Position numbers and translations under genes: made by a program. A stretch of 64,000 bases of DNA from the NCBI RefSeq assembly GCF_000025625.1, contig NC_013922.1:2418001-2482000 (forward strand), written 5' to 3'. The notes beneath the pieces are model-generated. The model had not been told where the DNA came from. It saw only the letters and a list, made by a program, of their open reading frames with translations, and made no database searches. Source of the stretch: Natrialba magadii ATCC 43099 (GTDB taxonomy: Archaea > Halobacteriota > Halobacteria > Halobacteriales > Natrialbaceae). Shown piece after piece: positions 62,941-64,000 of this stretch (its first letter is position 1; each line of letters starts with the position of its first letter).

Positions 62941-64000
62941 TTAGTCGCGCTTGCGGAGCCGCGCTGCGATCAGCTCTTCTAAGTCGTCGCGCAGTTCGTC
63001 GACGGCAATCTCCTCGAGTACCGGCACGAAGAAGCCTTCGACGAGCATGTTCCGCGCGTCACGTGGCTGGACGCCGCGCGAGGTCATGTACAGGAGGTCT
63101 TCCTGATCGATCTGACCCACCGTGGCGCTGTGGGAAGCCTCGGTGTCGTGGTTGTTGATGATCAGCTTCGGCGAGGCGTCGGCCTCGGACTCATCGGAGA
63201 GCATGAGCGTGTTCTCACGCTGGTAGGAGCTGGTGTCCCACGCGCTGCGGCCGACGTCCTGCACGCCCTCGTAGACCGAGCGGGCGACGTCGTCGGTGAC
63301 GCCGCGGGTGACGAGGTCGGCCGTCGTGTGTTCGGCGCGGTGCCAGACTCGCGCGTCGATGTCGAAGTGCTGGTCGTTGTGACCGTAGAACGCACCGACG
63401 ATCTGGCTCTCGGAGCCGTCGCCGTTGAGTTCGGTCTCGACGCCGGACTTCGTCAGCTGGGTGCCGAGGTTGGCCTCGATCCAGTCGATCGTCGCGTACG
63501 TGTCGGCGTCGCCACGCTTGAGCGTGAAGTTGTAGGCCTCCTCCGAGAGGTTCTGGAGGCTGCCGTACTGGACGTTGCTGTTCTCGCCGGCGACGATTTC
63601 AACGATGCCGCTGTAGTACTGTTCGTCCTGCTCCTCGCCGGTCGACTGGCGTTCGAGGATCGTGACCGAACTCGACTCCTCGGTGACGACGAGCGTGTAG
63701 TTGAACAGCGAGCGGGAGTTCTGCTCGGTCCGGACCGTCACGCCCTCGGCGTCAACACCTTCTGGGACGTAGATGACCGTTCCGGTGCTAAACAGCGCCG
63801 TCGAGAGCGCCGTCAGGTAGTTCTCCTGGGGATCGACAACGCTGCCGAAGTGCTCCTTCAAGAGCTCCTCGTGCTCGTTGACGGCCTCGCTCCAGGCGAG
63901 GACCTCGGCCTCTTCCGGGCCGACCTGGTCCTTGTTCTCCGCCGCGTTCAGCGGATCCACGAGCGACTCGTAGTCGAGTTCGTGGAGGTTCGTCCAGTCG
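62941..64000 (-). CDS. sufD: Fe-S cluster assembly protein SufD (5' end beyond window)
   Basis: This is the C-terminal 350 or so residues of SufD, which forms the SufBCD scaffold that builds Fe-S clusters. Characteristic beta-helix segments are YVPEGVDAEGVTVRTEQN, SQIVGAFYGHNDQHFDIDAR and NNHDTEASHSATVGQIDQED with LLYMTSRGVQPRDARNMLVE. The frame continues past position 64000 (DWTNLHELDYESLV just inside), so the start is outside. sufB and sufC would be expected upstream, to the right. Confidence 0.93.
   Translation of the reverse strand, partial: DWTNLHELDYESLVDPLNAAENKDQVGPEEAEVLAWSEAVNEHEELLKEHFGSVVDPQENYLTALSTALFSTGTVIYVPEGVDAEGVTVRTEQNSRSLFNYTLVVTEESSSVTILERQSTGEEQDEQYYSGIVEIVAGENSNVQYGSLQNLSEEAYNFTLKRGDADTYATIDWIEANLGTQLTKSGVETELNGDGSESQIVGAFYGHNDQHFDIDARVWHRAEHTTADLVTRGVTDDVARSVYEGVQDVGRSAWDTSSYQRENTLMLSDESEADASPKLIINNHDTEASHSATVGQIDQEDLLYMTSRGVQPRDARNMLVEGFFVPVLEEIAVDELRDDLEELIAARLRKRD

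Overview
The window reads as chromosome of a haloarchaeon. It is GC-rich, most proteins are strongly acidic, and many secreted proteins are Tat-type lipoproteins (twin Arg followed by a short lipobox ending in Cys). It also carries archaeal core genes (rps15, rps3ae, the KEOPS subunit Pcc1, pth2, truD, dcd) and several haloarchaea-only families. A member of the Natrialba/Haloterrigena/Natronorubrum group is likely, but that is inference from style, not proven here.

Layout. (1) 0-5 kb: a four-gene binding-protein-dependent ABC importer with unusually frequent CTAG, followed by a broken 3' remnant of polyphosphate kinase. (2) 5-12 kb: a DUF7260-type protein, a DUF7511-type protein, an Lrp/AsnC regulator, a LolA-like lipoprotein and the porB-porA 2-oxoacid:ferredoxin oxidoreductase. 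(3) 12-24.5 kb: aromatic amino acid genes aroC, aroA and tyrA, interspersed with a PHP phosphoesterase, an alkaline-phosphatase-superfamily enzyme, a second LolA-like lipoprotein, an M24 peptidase, an Rsm22-like rRNA methyltransferase and surE. (4) 24.8-34 kb: small regulators and membrane proteins, then a tightly coupled three-gene AddAB/UvrD-like helicase-nuclease operon. (5) 35-49 kb: tRNA-Ala(GGC) with a duplicated 3' end, the rps15-recJ-like-pcc1-rps3ae operon, truD, pth2, a DsbA-like lipoprotein, dcd, the thiamine regulator ThiR and several enzymes. (6) 49-57 kb: thi4, then an accessory island with two citrate-synthase paralogues. One of these is fused to a C-terminal winged-helix DNA-binding domain. 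The island also has an AT-rich stretch carrying a secreted zinc-phospholipase-C-like protein, a lipoprotein, gene fragments and copies of a palindromic repeat. (7) 57-64 kb: a cupredoxin, a CDP-alcohol phosphatidyltransferase, a HEAT-repeat protein, a membrane-anchored phospholipase D-like protein, a DtxR-type metal regulator, a ferritin-like protein and sufD, which is cut by the window end.

The most unusual items are these: (a) the citrate synthase-winged-helix fusion and its stand-alone paralogue, which align without gaps over their whole length although the second has Glu in place of the catalytic Asp; (b) an 86-bp imperfect palindrome with CTATAGTA ends, present in two nearly identical copies in opposite orientation 13 kb apart plus a decayed third copy, with two of the three lying just after the two citrate-synthase genes; (c) the AddAB-like operon, in which AddB appears split into a helicase-like gene and a separate Fe-S nuclease-fold gene with a degenerate catalytic motif; (d) repeated in-frame simple-sequence expansions at the ends of otherwise ordinary proteins.

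Start sites were chosen from family length, gene overlap and upstream promoter-like sequence. No searches could be run, so family names rest on recognised motifs.
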